Shown here one piece after another: positions 1 through 11,710 of a DNA stretch of 64,000 nucleotides. Below the pieces are notes generated by a model. The model ran no database searches. It was given only the letters and a program-made list of their open reading frames with translations, and was not told where the DNA came from. The translations under genes and the position numbers were made by a program. The stretch is taken from contig CM034106.1 in assembly GCA_019914945.1 (NCBI GenBank), positions 12,214,501 through 12,278,500 on the forward strand, in the 5' to 3' direction. Position 1 is the first letter of the stretch. The number at the start of each line of letters is the position of its first letter. Source of the stretch: Typha latifolia (taxonomy: Eukaryota; Streptophyta; Magnoliopsida; Poales; Typhaceae).

Positions 1-333
1 TCACATTAATAATTTTACCTGTAAATTCTTTAACAAGTAAACAATCTATGACTTTCATCATCTTATCTTATTCTTTAACATGTAAAGTTCCACCTTTTTG
101 TCAACATACTATATGGTAGTAGGCTTTTTTAGGTCGTGTCAAATTTCTTAGTAGAAGCTACACTACTCGGATAAGAAGTTATGCTGTGGAGTGATATTTT
201 CTTATTTCTTTCCTCTGGGTATATCTTGATATCTCTTTTAGCATGACTTCTACACTCGTCATAAGCATTGGTCATTTTGGAAGAACATGCAGCAGAAAAG
301 TATACTTTTTATACTATGCAATGTTGTTGACAG

Positions 334-3300
334 GTGGTGAAGCTGGTAAAGCAAAAAGACAATTCAAAATTCTGAGATATATACTGAGAGCATTTATGCT
401 TCGGAGAACAAAAGCATTGCTTGTTGAGAGTGGAACTCTGAATCTGCCTCCACTAACTGAGATCACTGTGTCTGTTTTCTCTTCTTGAGATATATATGTT
501 TTTCTTTATCCTCACAGATTTTGTTATAACTTCCTTTTAATTGAGAAAAATGTGTCGTACAGGATGGTTCCTTTGGTACATTTGCAAAAGAACCTCTACA
601 TGTCAGTGTTGAGGGGGGAGCTTCAGACACTTCTTTCATTTACAGCTGGAATTTCCAGTCATCAATCATTGCAAAATATTGTAATGCATTCTTCTTTTAT
701 TTTATCTATTATAACATATATAAGCATAACCTGTCAAATCTTGTTAACTGTAGTTCCACATTTGCAAAGTCTAGTTGCTTCACTATCAATTTAATTTGTC
801 TTGTTAATTACATGTATAATACAATAATATCACATGTATGATGCAATTTTTTTTTCCTCTTTTAAACTTGTTTTGAGATTTCTTCTTCATTTTTGATATT
901 TCTCAGGTAATGCAGCTGCGAAAAGCATGCAGTCATCCTTACCTGTTTAATGGCATTGAACCCGAACCTTATGTGGAAGGGGAGCATCTGGTTCAGGTAA
1001 GTGGGAATATTGTACACATGCAAATGCAGTACAGTTCATGATACATATGATGATAGAAGGAATAGAGAAGAATATATTCAAGTATTCAACAAATGCTTCA
1101 TTTCAAATAGACTTAGAGGTTCCTGTTGTGTACTTACACATGCTCAAGTTTATATTATTCTTGAATATTGACTTGATCAGGCCAGTGGGAAGCTCATTGT
1201 GTTAGACCTGCTACTTCAGAAATTCCATGTGTCGGGGCATCGTGTTTTATTGTTTGCTCAGATGACTCATACACTTGACATTCTTCAGGTTGGCCATTTC
1301 TTGAGTCAACATAAATCAACAAACTCATTCTTTACCTTTCTCTTTTGTATCCAGCATCTGTAGCACATTTTCTTACAGTGATACAATCCACCTATTACAG
1401 GACTTCCTAGAATTACGTAAATACACATATGAACGCCTAGATGGTTCTGTACGTGCTGAGGAACGTTTTGCTGCAATTAGAAACTTCAGCAAGCAACCAG
1501 TTGAAGGATCAATGGAACATCATGATAGTAAAAGAAGTGCTTTTGTTTTTATGATCTCAACTAGAGCTGGAGGAGTCGGACTTAATCTTGTTGGTGCTGA
1601 TACTGTGAGTTGTAGCATTGGTGATCTTTTCTGTTTACTTAGTACACATTCCAATATTCATGTCTACATGGAATTTAAATGGTATTACGATTGCAATATT
1701 TCATTTTACTTAATGATTTATGTCTGCATATTCATTTTGTTATTTTATGATGAATCATTATATATGTTAAAGAGTAAAATTGCAGCTATTGTTTACTAGG
1801 TTATGCATTTGTCAATTATTTGTACCATTGTTGAAGGAACAGATGCATCAAATCTTGATGGGTTAATTTTAATCATGAATGTAGAAATGTCCTTCAGCCT
1901 CTTTTCTTCTTGTTAGTTCCCGCTATTTTATAGTTTATAACAACATATTGCTGTTAGGTTTCTTTTGGCCTTTTTTTTTCCTTTTTTTAATGAAGGTTTT
2001 CTTCTGGTCATCGTTCTGACAGAATGAGCCTTTCTTAGGTCATATTTTATGAGCAGGACTGGAATCCCCAAGCTGACAAGCAAGCTTTGCAGCGTGCTCA
2101 CCGCATTGGGCAATTTAATCATGTATTATCTATAAATCTTGTATCAGAACATACAATAGAAGAGGTGAGACTGAAGACATATGCAATCCGTAATGTACTG
2201 AATTAATATCTTGCATTTTGACAAAGCTTGTTGTCTTTTGGTAAATTATCAGGTAATTATGCGACGAGCAGAGAGAAAACTTAAGCTCAGTCATAATGTC
2301 ATTGGCCAAGCGGGTGCACTAGATGGAACAAGGAAGGATATGGGACTTGAAGCTGGTGACATGCGATCACTCATCTTTGGCTTACACATATTTGATCCCA
2401 CAGATATAGACACGGACAGCTTGAATGAGGAGAGTATGATGAAGCTGAAAGTAATGACTGACAAGGTGGTCAACATGCGCAATCATGAACCCTTGGACAA
2501 GGATGACCACACATATGAGATCAATCCAACTGATATGATGGATACCGGTGAAGCACTAATTAAAAGAACTTCTGATTCCATGAGTTTTGATCCTGGAGTT
2601 GATGAGTCTGGCTATCGATCTTGGATTGAGAAGTTTAAAGAGGCATCACAGTCTACTCAAAATGCCACTGTTGAACTGGAAACAAGAAGATCTGCACTGG
2701 AAGAGAAGAAACAAAAACGTGAAGTTGATAAGAGAAGAGCGGAGGAAAAGAAATTGGCCAAGTGGGAAACTTTTGGTTACCAGTCATTTGCCGTCAAAGA
2801 GCCTGATATTACACTGGACCAGAACATTATGTCTGATTCGGGCTCTGTTCAATTTGTTTATGGAGATTGTACTAATCCATCAAAAGTTTGCCCATCAGAA
2901 CCTGCTATAATATTTAGGTAATATTTACATCCAAAAGGAAGAAAGGAGATAAGTTAATTGACTGCTCACTTGTTGCATTTCTTAGTATTTCCAAGAAATC
3001 TTATATGTTTGTTCTCTTTTCTGCTTAGAACTTTGGGCAGATGTAGAATTCATCTACCTATCTTAATTCAAAGAATGTTCTTTTTTTTTTTTTACATTAT
3101 TTGGAAAGCCATCTACCTTTTTGTTGGGCTAGGGAAGGTATCTAGATGCAACCTTGTCTTCTTTCTACTTATTCATGATTAAATGATCTCAAATGTTATG
3201 TTCTTCATTTACATGTTATTAACTTTTACTTCCAGCCAATAATTATGCAGAAGGTATCTACATGCAACTTTGTCTTTTATCTACTTATTCCTTTTCTTTT

Positions 3301-5971
3301 CCATGTACATAAGTCACTTGTCTTTATGCTTTTGATCAATGAACTGTTCCAGGCAATGGATTTTTTACCGAGCGGCACAAGGGGTGCCACTTGATACTTA
3401 CCGTATCAATGCAAGTCTCGCACCGTTACTGAGTATTATCTCAGTGCTGCCCTCTCCCAATGTGTCCTCGATGCCTGTACTCCATCCTTACCTTATACCA
3501 CTCTGCCCCATTGGTATGACAATTCTTGGTAGGACCAAGCGGACATTATTTCAATTGAAGCTAAAAGAAGAGTAAGATGAATAGATAATAGTAAAGCAAG
3601 TGAGAATTTTTGTTTTCTTTGGTAGAAAGCAAAGAGTTGTATTTAACAACTTAAGAAAATATATATGAATGGGCAGAGGAGTATGTATTTAACAACTTAG
3701 AACTATCCTACACAATAAGATCACTTAAGATAAGGCTGGCAGTGCTCTTACTGTGTCCAAGGTCGTACAAGACGTGAAGACCTGATATTTGAAATTTTGA
3801 AGCAGTAAATGTCAATGGAATTTTGAAAAAAAAAATGTATTCTTGTTCTTGCGGGATATTCTATATCTTTTTAAGAGCATTGCCAATGAATTTCGTGGCC
3901 ATTGCAATTCTGTTGGTATTCCTTGAACTTTATTTTCTGTATGAGTTGCGATGTTCCTGTACAGTTCCAAGCATATATTTTAATCTGTATCATTGAAGAA
4001 ATACTCATTTATGAAATGTTGTTGCAGTTGCATTGATACTTCTGGGATATGGGGACATGGAGGAATGTTTGATGCTCTGGCCAATCTCTCAGCACGCATT
4101 CCGGATGCCTATCATCGTGCTTCTGATTATGGTGACCTTCACATGGGAGATCTTCACTTAATCAAGTTGGATGGTCAGTCACATGTTCACTATTGTCACA
4201 TTATCTTGTGTGCTTGTACTATTTATACATATTCACAAAGTATAAGAAAACATTCAAAAAGGTAGCTGTCTCATGGAGACACATAAATCACATCAAACAT
4301 GAATATAAAATGAGTAAACTTTGTTGATTGCATTTGTCCAAATACTAATGAGAACTTTAAACTAAGTATTTAATGTGGATAGAGGAAACATACTAGATTT
4401 GCAATACTTTACAGGTAGTCCTCTATCAAGGCCTTTTCACCATATAGCAATCAAATACCAGTAACTATCTCTTGATTCAGATTAAAGTTGGTGCAAATAA
4501 TTAGTGAACACAAATATTGGAGAACTGAATTTAATGTTTTCAGTTAAGAAAACCAAGCATTTCCATATGCTAACCTTTAGAAGCTTTATTCACTGAAACT
4601 TTAATTTGACCACTGTAATACAGTCGGTGCAAGCTCATGTAGAGAATTTTGAGCTATTTTTTCTAGATGACTTGCACAGACAGAACCGTGAAGTCAGCCA
4701 ACTGAAGCTACTCAGGAGGTTATGATGGGAAAGGTGATCCATAAAAAGGAGAAGCGAGTTAGAAACTTCTGAGCACTTACTCTCTATGTTAAGGTGCCAT
4801 GTCTAACTAAATTGAAATTGCCAACTGTTGTGAAATGTATGAAAGTTACTTATGAATCAGCAGAATTTAACGCCAAAAAAGTGTATTTTTATATGGAATT
4901 ATAGATGTGCATTAATTGTTGGTTACTATTTTTTGTCTTGCTTTAATCATCGTGGCCTGGTAACGTATCTTGCACAAAAATTGTGCTGTAATTCTGTAGT
5001 TAAGTTCAGATACCATCTTTCACTAATCTCTTAGATGCCCTACTGTTTCAGCAGCCCACTGCAGCAAAAGTACTTCAATAGATGCTCCTCTGTGGGTGGC
5101 CCTGGCTATTGTACAGTCTTATAATCCGAGACGTAAAGTTCCAAGGAGTGCCATCTCCATTGCTGATCTGGAACAATGTTTGTCAAAGGCATCCTTTTCA
5201 GCTGCTCAAAATTCAGGTATTCATTCTTTACTGGTAGACCGTTAACATAGTTTCTTTATCTTTTACTTGAAACTTTGCTACACTTAGTTTAGACATTTCG
5301 TTTTATTATCAGCATCCTTTTGTCAGCTTACAGAAATGACCAATTAGAATTGTAGCTGAGTTAAGTTCTTCTTGCATTTAAATCGTTAACTGTGTTAAAA
5401 CGTATATTTCAACATAAAATTCTCTATTATTCTGTTTAAACATTTAAGTGCACATTTTCTTTTTAATTTTGAAATTTAAGGGTATTAGTTGTTAGATCTT
5501 GTTGGTAACTAATCATAAGCTTTTCAAAATGCAAGATCTGAATTATCAATTATCTAAAAAAGTTTACTTCGTAGCACAAAAGGCATGACAGATTATTTAT
5601 GCTTGCACTCTGATTATCATGCCAGTATTATACTATTGTACTTTGTGTTGATTAACTCTATAAGAGTGATCTCAGTTGCTGTTAAACCTGTTCTCTTCTA
5701 ACTTCCTTTTTTCTTTGCTGAAGCATCTATCCATATGCCGCGCATTGGGTACCAAGATGGTTCCCAACGATCAGAGTGGTATACCATAGAACGCCTCCTC
5801 AGAAAATATGCTTCACTCCATGGCATCACAATTTTCGTGTATGTGATTAACCTGCAGTTCTTTGCTCACTACTCACATTGTTTTTGCTGGTTGATGTAGT
5901 TAGCTTGAACTTTTAATTCTATTCTGCTAATCTCTTTTAGGTATTATTTCCGTCGTCAATCTATGGAGTGA
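334..5971 (+). CDS. CHR10: ALC1/CHR10-like SNF2 helicase with macro domain (3' part)
   Basis: This is the C-terminal 633 residues of an SNF2-family ATP-dependent chromatin remodeller; the 5' exons, with helicase motifs I-III, lie left of the window. I read exons at 334-469, 563-680, 907-996, 1181-1288, 1401-1604, 2039-2164, 2253-2917, 4028-4173, 5052-5216, 5724-5838 and 5941-5971, all with GT-AG borders and a continuous frame. Visible motifs are [10 protein letters not shown], the helicase C lobe with [14 protein letters not shown], motif V ([11 protein letters not shown]) and motif VI (QRAHRIGQ). A charged coiled linker follows (about 2650-2760), then a macro domain ([27 protein letters not shown], [24 protein letters not shown]). 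Helicase plus C-terminal macro domain is the ALC1/CHD1L architecture, in which the macro domain binds poly-ADP-ribose at DNA damage; plant CHR10 has the same layout. The protein should be nuclear. Family assignment is firm; small errors at exons 4028 and 5052 are possible. Confidence 0.9.
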
Positions 5972-6532
5972 TAACTATGAAAGTTCCGTTTGAAGCTTCA
6001 ACGATGTATCAGACTCCTCCATATAGCCAGCCGCGATGATATGCTGATGCTTCTCCCTAACTTAGAGTGAAAGCGTTGTAAATATTTCTAAAATATTAAA
6101 ATATAGTCCTTGTAGGTCGAGTATTTAGTAGTGCACAGCATAGTTACTTCTCAGTTCACTTCATTTCAAGAAGGAAGCAATTTTTTTTAAACTCTTTTAG
6201 ATATCATGCGAAAAGTGTGCAATTTGTCTTCCTTGGTGTGCAGTAGAATGCTGCTATAAACAATATTAACATTAGACTATAACAATCGTCTTCCTCATAT
6301 GTTTTTACGTAATGCTGATTATAAATTACCCCCAAATCCAATCCATTTACTTGCAATTTATATTACTGGCAGGATACCTTTTTATTTTTTTACTGCAGGA
6401 AGAACAGTATTCCCTTCATCGTATAGAGGTAACATAAACACAAGCGGCAAACTATACATACCGAGTCAACTCACAACACACACGTACAGATCTCATCATG
6501 AATAGATGACATAGCCATTTCACGTATCAGTA
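5972..6532. other. Spacer between convergent genes
   Basis: This AT-rich stretch holds the 3' ends of the helicase (+) and the chitinase (-). AATATT/AAAATATT-rich sequence near 6080-6110 could serve polyadenylation of the helicase transcript. I see no coding potential. Confidence 0.5.
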
Positions 6533-7453
<921 letters not shown>

Positions 7454-7536
7454 TTAGGTGCTTTTAGGGAAAGAAAAAAGAAAAGCTTTGATGGTTATAA
7501 TTTAGATGGCATTCCCTCTAGGCTCTATCTCAGTAG

Positions 7537-7544
7537 CTTATATA
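7537..7544 (-). promoter_or_regulatory. TATA box of the chitinase gene
   Basis: The minus strand reads TATATAAG about 95-105 bp upstream of the chitinase ATG, a good position for a core promoter with a short leader. Confidence 0.6.
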
Positions 7545-8276
7545 GAGTCTCTGGATTTGGCTGTGTAAAGCAAGACGGAACGGAATGCAATTAAGTACGT
7601 GCCTTTGAGAATGGGGAGGTGTTGTTGTCCACACGAGGAGGAGATACGATTACCAAAACAATTAATTTAATTGACGATAACAGAGTCGCCACGACTCTAT
7701 AATTATTAAGTACGTACGTGACGTGCATGGCTGGACAACGGGAGATGGAATATATATACGTCTTCCCTCTAATTCCTTATGAATAACAATCTTAGAGAAG
7801 ATGAAGTTAACAAGGAGCTTGAAAAGTTTGCACTCCGTTCCATTTCGTACCCACTCCGGAGCAGAGCAACGCGAATGATATAGTATTTAATTAACAATCC
7901 TAATGGTGTTTCCTTAATTGCATGGACAAAGACAACCCCCCAATCCCAAAAGGCACGTCCCTGAATTCTTCTTCAATTCCATCGCCTTGTCCAGCCAAAG
8001 CCTAACTATCTATATAAGCAAGGTACTGATCTATCTCGCCTTCGAAGAACCATCAATGCCTAATTTCCCATTTCCTTCTTTCTTCACTCCAAACTAAAGC
8101 AATAGCAACGGCAACTCTAACTATACTAAACCAGCTCCTTGCTTTCTCCTCTTCCTCTTCTACAATTAGTTACAACTTATCACCTAAACGTTCTACTCTT
8201 TTCTTCACTGATAGAATTGGCGATCAGAGAGAAAGGGGAAAAATAATAATCACATAGACTGTATATATTATGAGGG
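7545..8276. other. Chitinase upstream region
   Basis: This is non-coding upstream sequence of the minus-strand chitinase. It contains ACGTACGTGACGTGCATG-like sequence near 7710-7730, with ACGT cores of the kind bound by bZIP factors. I see no open reading frame with coding character. Confidence 0.4.
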
Positions 8277-8768
8277 TTTCTTCCGTGCAATCGAATTAAT
8301 TCTTTATCAATCAGTTTGATGAAGATCTAACGGTTAAGATCTTTAAGGGTATAATAGGAATGAAAGATATTACCGGTTCAGCAGGTAATTTTTTTTAGAT
8401 ATATAATCTTGCACATTATTTTTTAATAATTATATTATCTTAATATTTTATTAAGTAAAAGACATATATATCATTAACTGAGAGTAATGTATATATATCA
8501 AAATAAGGGTATTGACGACTTTTATAATTAAGTTGATAAAATTTTAATTATATTTTATCTTTTTAATTATTTTTTATTATTTACATATATCTCCCATTAG
8601 TTTAAGATTGATTTAAATTAAATTTTAATAGATAGAGATAGAGAATTATATTTAAATTGAAGTTTATCTTCAAATAATCAAATTTAAATTATTTAATATT
8701 AAATAATATCTCCTACAATTAAGGTATAATTATATTTAAGAGAAAAATCTTAACGGAAGAAAAAAAAC
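8277..8768 (+). repeat. Short non-autonomous element, copy A
   Basis: The segment begins TTTCTTCCGT (8277-8286) and ends with the inverted ACGGAAGAAA (8753-8762), so it carries about 10-bp terminal inverted repeats over about 490 bp. The first 130 bp (TCAATCAGTTTGATGAAGAT, then AAGATCTTTAAGGGTATAAT and a CCGGTT motif) recur at 8790, 36940 and, inverted, 59640. The interior is very AT-rich with no coding capacity. It looks like a MITE-type relic; no clear target-site duplication was found. Confidence 0.55.
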
Positions 8769-8777
8769 TTGTAGAGC

Positions 8778-9035
8778 GCTTCTTCCGTACTTATCAATCA
8801 CTTTGATGAAGATCTAATGGTTAAGATCTTCAAGGGTATAACAAGAAAATTGGGAAGTTAGGCACACGTAATTAATCTTCTTAACTAATATACTTTTTTT
8901 CTTACGTAATGTAGTTTTGGAACCGGTACCGGGAAACCGGTACCGGGTATGAAAACTAGCTATTATAGCCGTTGGATTAAGGTTATAATTTTTAAAGTTG
9001 CATTGAAGTATTTGCCATATATTATTATCCAAGTA
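8778..9035 (+). repeat. Related element, partial copy B
   Basis: The segment starts GCTTCTTCCGTAC just after copy A and repeats the GATGAAGATCTAATGGTTAA block. It then carries the paired ACCGGTACCGGG motif (8932-8949) and a tail (GCCGTTGGATTAAGG, then TTGAAGTATTTGCCATAT). The same tail closes the insertion at 37362-37490, so the two loci share both ends of one element. Confidence 0.55.
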
Positions 9036-9162
9036 GAACAACTTATTTTATTCATGTCAAACTACTCAAATTCCCATTTCGTTACAACTTACAACCAAAC
9101 AAACAAATTTAAGCAACAGTAAATGCTGCAAAGTTGATCGAGATAGATTCAAAAACAACAAA

Positions 9163-9775
9163 TCAAGCGGTGACCGTCTGATCTCCGGAGCCTCGCGCCT
9201 GGTCGTCTCCGCACCCGTCGACTGTAGCAAAAAGCTGATACGGCCACGTATCGGCGGCGAGCCACCTCCTCACGTCGAACCGCGTGGTGGCGCAGGGCAC
9301 GTGGGGCCCCGTGGCCGTCACCTCCACGTAATCGCAATACCACCCGTGGTGGGCCCCCGTTCCGTCCGACGTCAGATTGAGGTGGCAGAGCGGGCCCACT
9401 CCGCAGGGCCCACGAGCGCTGAAGAGGTCCAAATTGCCCCTCTCGAAGTAGTCGTGGCCGGGTCCCATGAGCCCGCCCCAGGAGACGAGATCCGGCGCCG
9501 CGATCTCTCGGCCCGACGGGTCTCCTAAGCTGAGCCCGATATTGGCGTCAGTGCCGGCTTTGATGCCCGATCCGGTTTGGATGTAAACCGTGTACACGCA
9601 CTGGTTCTTGTCATCCTTCATCCATTAATGTTAAGATCGAGATCACCACCACCATCAGTACGTAGGTAAGGAGACGGATAAAATGTATTAATTTTGAAGA
9701 GGAAAGAAAACTTACAGCGCGTGTGATGAGGAAGGGAAGAAGGGCGAAGAGGAGAAGAGCAGAGTGGCGGAACAT
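9163..9775 (-). CDS. Secreted/ER PLAT-domain stress protein (PLAT1-like)
   Basis: There are two exons: 9716-9775 encodes the signal peptide (MFRHSALLLFALLPFLITRA), and 9163-9615 encodes the mature protein, for 170 residues in total. The intron has GTAAG and AG borders and the frame is kept. The mature part is one PLAT/LH2 beta-sandwich: CVYTVYIQTGS at its start, DLVSWGGLMGPGHDYFERGNL, a cysteine-containing WYCDYVEVT strand, and RRWLAADTWPYQLFATVDGC near the end. Small single-PLAT proteins of plants are ER-associated and linked to abiotic-stress tolerance; the biochemical role is not settled. A damaged copy lies just upstream on the same strand, marking a local tandem duplication. Confidence 0.9.
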
Positions 9776-9832
9776 CGATCTCTGACTCTGAGTTCTATGT
9801 GTAGATCTGATCCTCTCTCTAGTGGTGGTGGA

Positions 9833-9839
9833 TTATATA
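9833..9839 (-). promoter_or_regulatory. TATA box of the PLAT gene
   Basis: The minus strand reads TATATAA about 60 bp upstream of the PLAT1-like start codon. Confidence 0.55.
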
Positions 9840-10186
9840 CTTATATGCATAATGATTATGATAAGGCGGAGTAGATCTGACTTTGTTCACGTGGATCTTC
9901 AGATCGATCTGCACGTCAGCGCATGGAATCATGGGGCCAGGCACTGCGCGTCGGCAATTAATATGTCTCGACTCGAACTTGGTCCCTTAGCATGTTTGCT
10001 ATCCTCACATAATCTATGTATCCCCTTAGGAATTTTATCATCCTTAGGGTGTTTTTCATATATATTCCTTGTTTCTTTTCTACTATCTAACAGCTCAGGA
10101 TTTTTTAGTCAATGATTACTTATGAGACAGCTCAAACTCAGAATATATCCACCCCTCGCGACAAGCTTATCAAAGATTAAACATAA
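9840..10186. other. Spacer between PLAT gene and its broken copy
   Basis: This is upstream sequence of the intact PLAT gene. ACGTGG and CACGTCAGCG near 9887-9920 have ACGT cores. I see no coding sequence. Confidence 0.35.
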
Positions 10187-10911
10187 CTAAAATGCAACTC
10201 CATCACCACTCATTCTTATTCTTCCTAATGGGAAAAACCTTTCTTTCCCCCATGACAAAAGAAGAAAAGGACACAGAAGCCCCTCCTTCGGTCCTTCCCA
10301 AGGAAATCTCCACCCATTAACCAAAAGTTTTCCAGGCTCAGACTCCGACCCGTCTCCAGTTACGATCTTGGGCCTCCGGCCCAACCCGTGCTCTTGGGCA
10401 ACGTGGGCCAGGGCCTCGTCGCCGAGCCAGCCGTCCACGGTGGCATAGAGCTCGTAGGGCCAGGTGTCCGTGGCCAGCCATCGGCGGACGTGGAATTGGG
10501 CCTCGGCGCAGGGCATGTGGGACCCGGTGAACGTCACCTCTACTACGTAATCGCAGTACTACACGTTGTGGGCCCAGACCCGTCTGACGTCAGATTGAAA
10601 CGGGAGAGCGGGCCCAGCCCGCACGGCCCACAGATCCCATCCCATATATCGTGGCTGGGGCCCATAAGCCCGCCCCAGGATACCAGATCCGGCACCGAGA
10701 TCCCGCGACCCGAGGAGTCGGTGAGGAAGAGGCTGATGTTGGAGACGACGGTGCCGGCTTTGATGATGGAGCCTGTTCGGACGTACACCGTGTACACGCA
10801 CTCGGAGTTATCCTGCGATCAGATCACCAAATGACCATTTATTGTAGTTTTTATTTCAATGGGAAATAAAAAAGAAGCGTGGGAGGCAGAGGAAGGAGAA
10901 GAATCCGTGTC
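10187..10911 (-). pseudogene. Broken tandem copy of the PLAT-domain gene
   Basis: Exon 2 begins at 10812 after an intact AG acceptor and aligns along its length with the neighbouring PLAT gene (CVYTVYVRTGS, DLVSWGGLMGPSHD, CGPCGLGPL). At about 10565-10575 one base is missing relative to the intact copy. In the original frame the following tryptophan codon (TGG) has also become TAG at 10559-10561. Past that point the old frame resumes with YCDYVVEVTFTGSHMPC and RRWLATDTWPYELYATVDG, then runs on about 60 residues because the usual stop is lost. A possible exon 1 (ATG at 10911, leucine-rich) has no clear GT donor. Several independent lesions make this a pseudogene rather than one sequencing slip. 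Confidence 0.8.
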
Positions 10912-11710
10912 ATCTTGGTGTTCCTACTTAGTTTAGTAGTCTCGCTTTCTGGTTTTCCAAATCCATATCCGTATTGGATATATATGTGGAAGTTTTAGTG
11001 TACTCCTAACTTTGATTTGTTTAAGACCGAGGAACACATGGATTGGGGGGGGCATGTTGGTACTACGCGGAAAAATCATCACTTTTATTAAAGAGTGATA
11101 TAAAGTAAATTTTAAATGAAGTGTTGCATGCTTAGAATTTGAGCCTGTGACCCTTTTTTTTTTATAAAAAAAAATGGATTTAATTATCCAGCTTTTTTTT
11201 TCTTAGTCTATAATTAATCTACGAGCTTATAATCTATAAAATTACAAAATGTACACCAAGGATAATTTTTATCATCCAAGAACAAGTTGTCAGTATAACA
11301 GGTCAATCACATATGCAGAGATATACATTATACACACACTGTACTCAAGATCTGCAGGTACTCGATGCCTTGTTTCCAAATTCATTACCTGCATTAATAA
11401 TATTACAAGCAGTGTAAGCAATCTGTAGAATGTAAACATGCCTCACATAGAAGCTACAACTATTTTCTCAATAAAATTCACAAGCCTGGATGTGTTCTAT
11501 TTTCCTCAAAACATATTAAACTTTCCATGGACAATGAAAGCCCTTACTAAATTTCATAACCAAGTTCGAGAAATATCCACATGCTGACATTTACTATTCT
11601 TGCAAATCTTAAAAATTTATAACAATGCTATGTTAAAACTGTACTGCCAATTTGTGAGAGTAGGTAAGCAAACTAGTGTTTCAGTGAGAGATGAGGTGTT
11701 ATACCTAGAC
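10912..11710. other. Spacer, PLAT copy to ATG3 3' end
   Basis: AT-rich non-coding DNA with homopolymer runs. Near 11190-11260 is one copy of a short repeat (TCTATAATTAATCTACGAGC) also seen at 22270 and 24455. The distal part is the 3' flank of ATG3. Confidence 0.4.
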
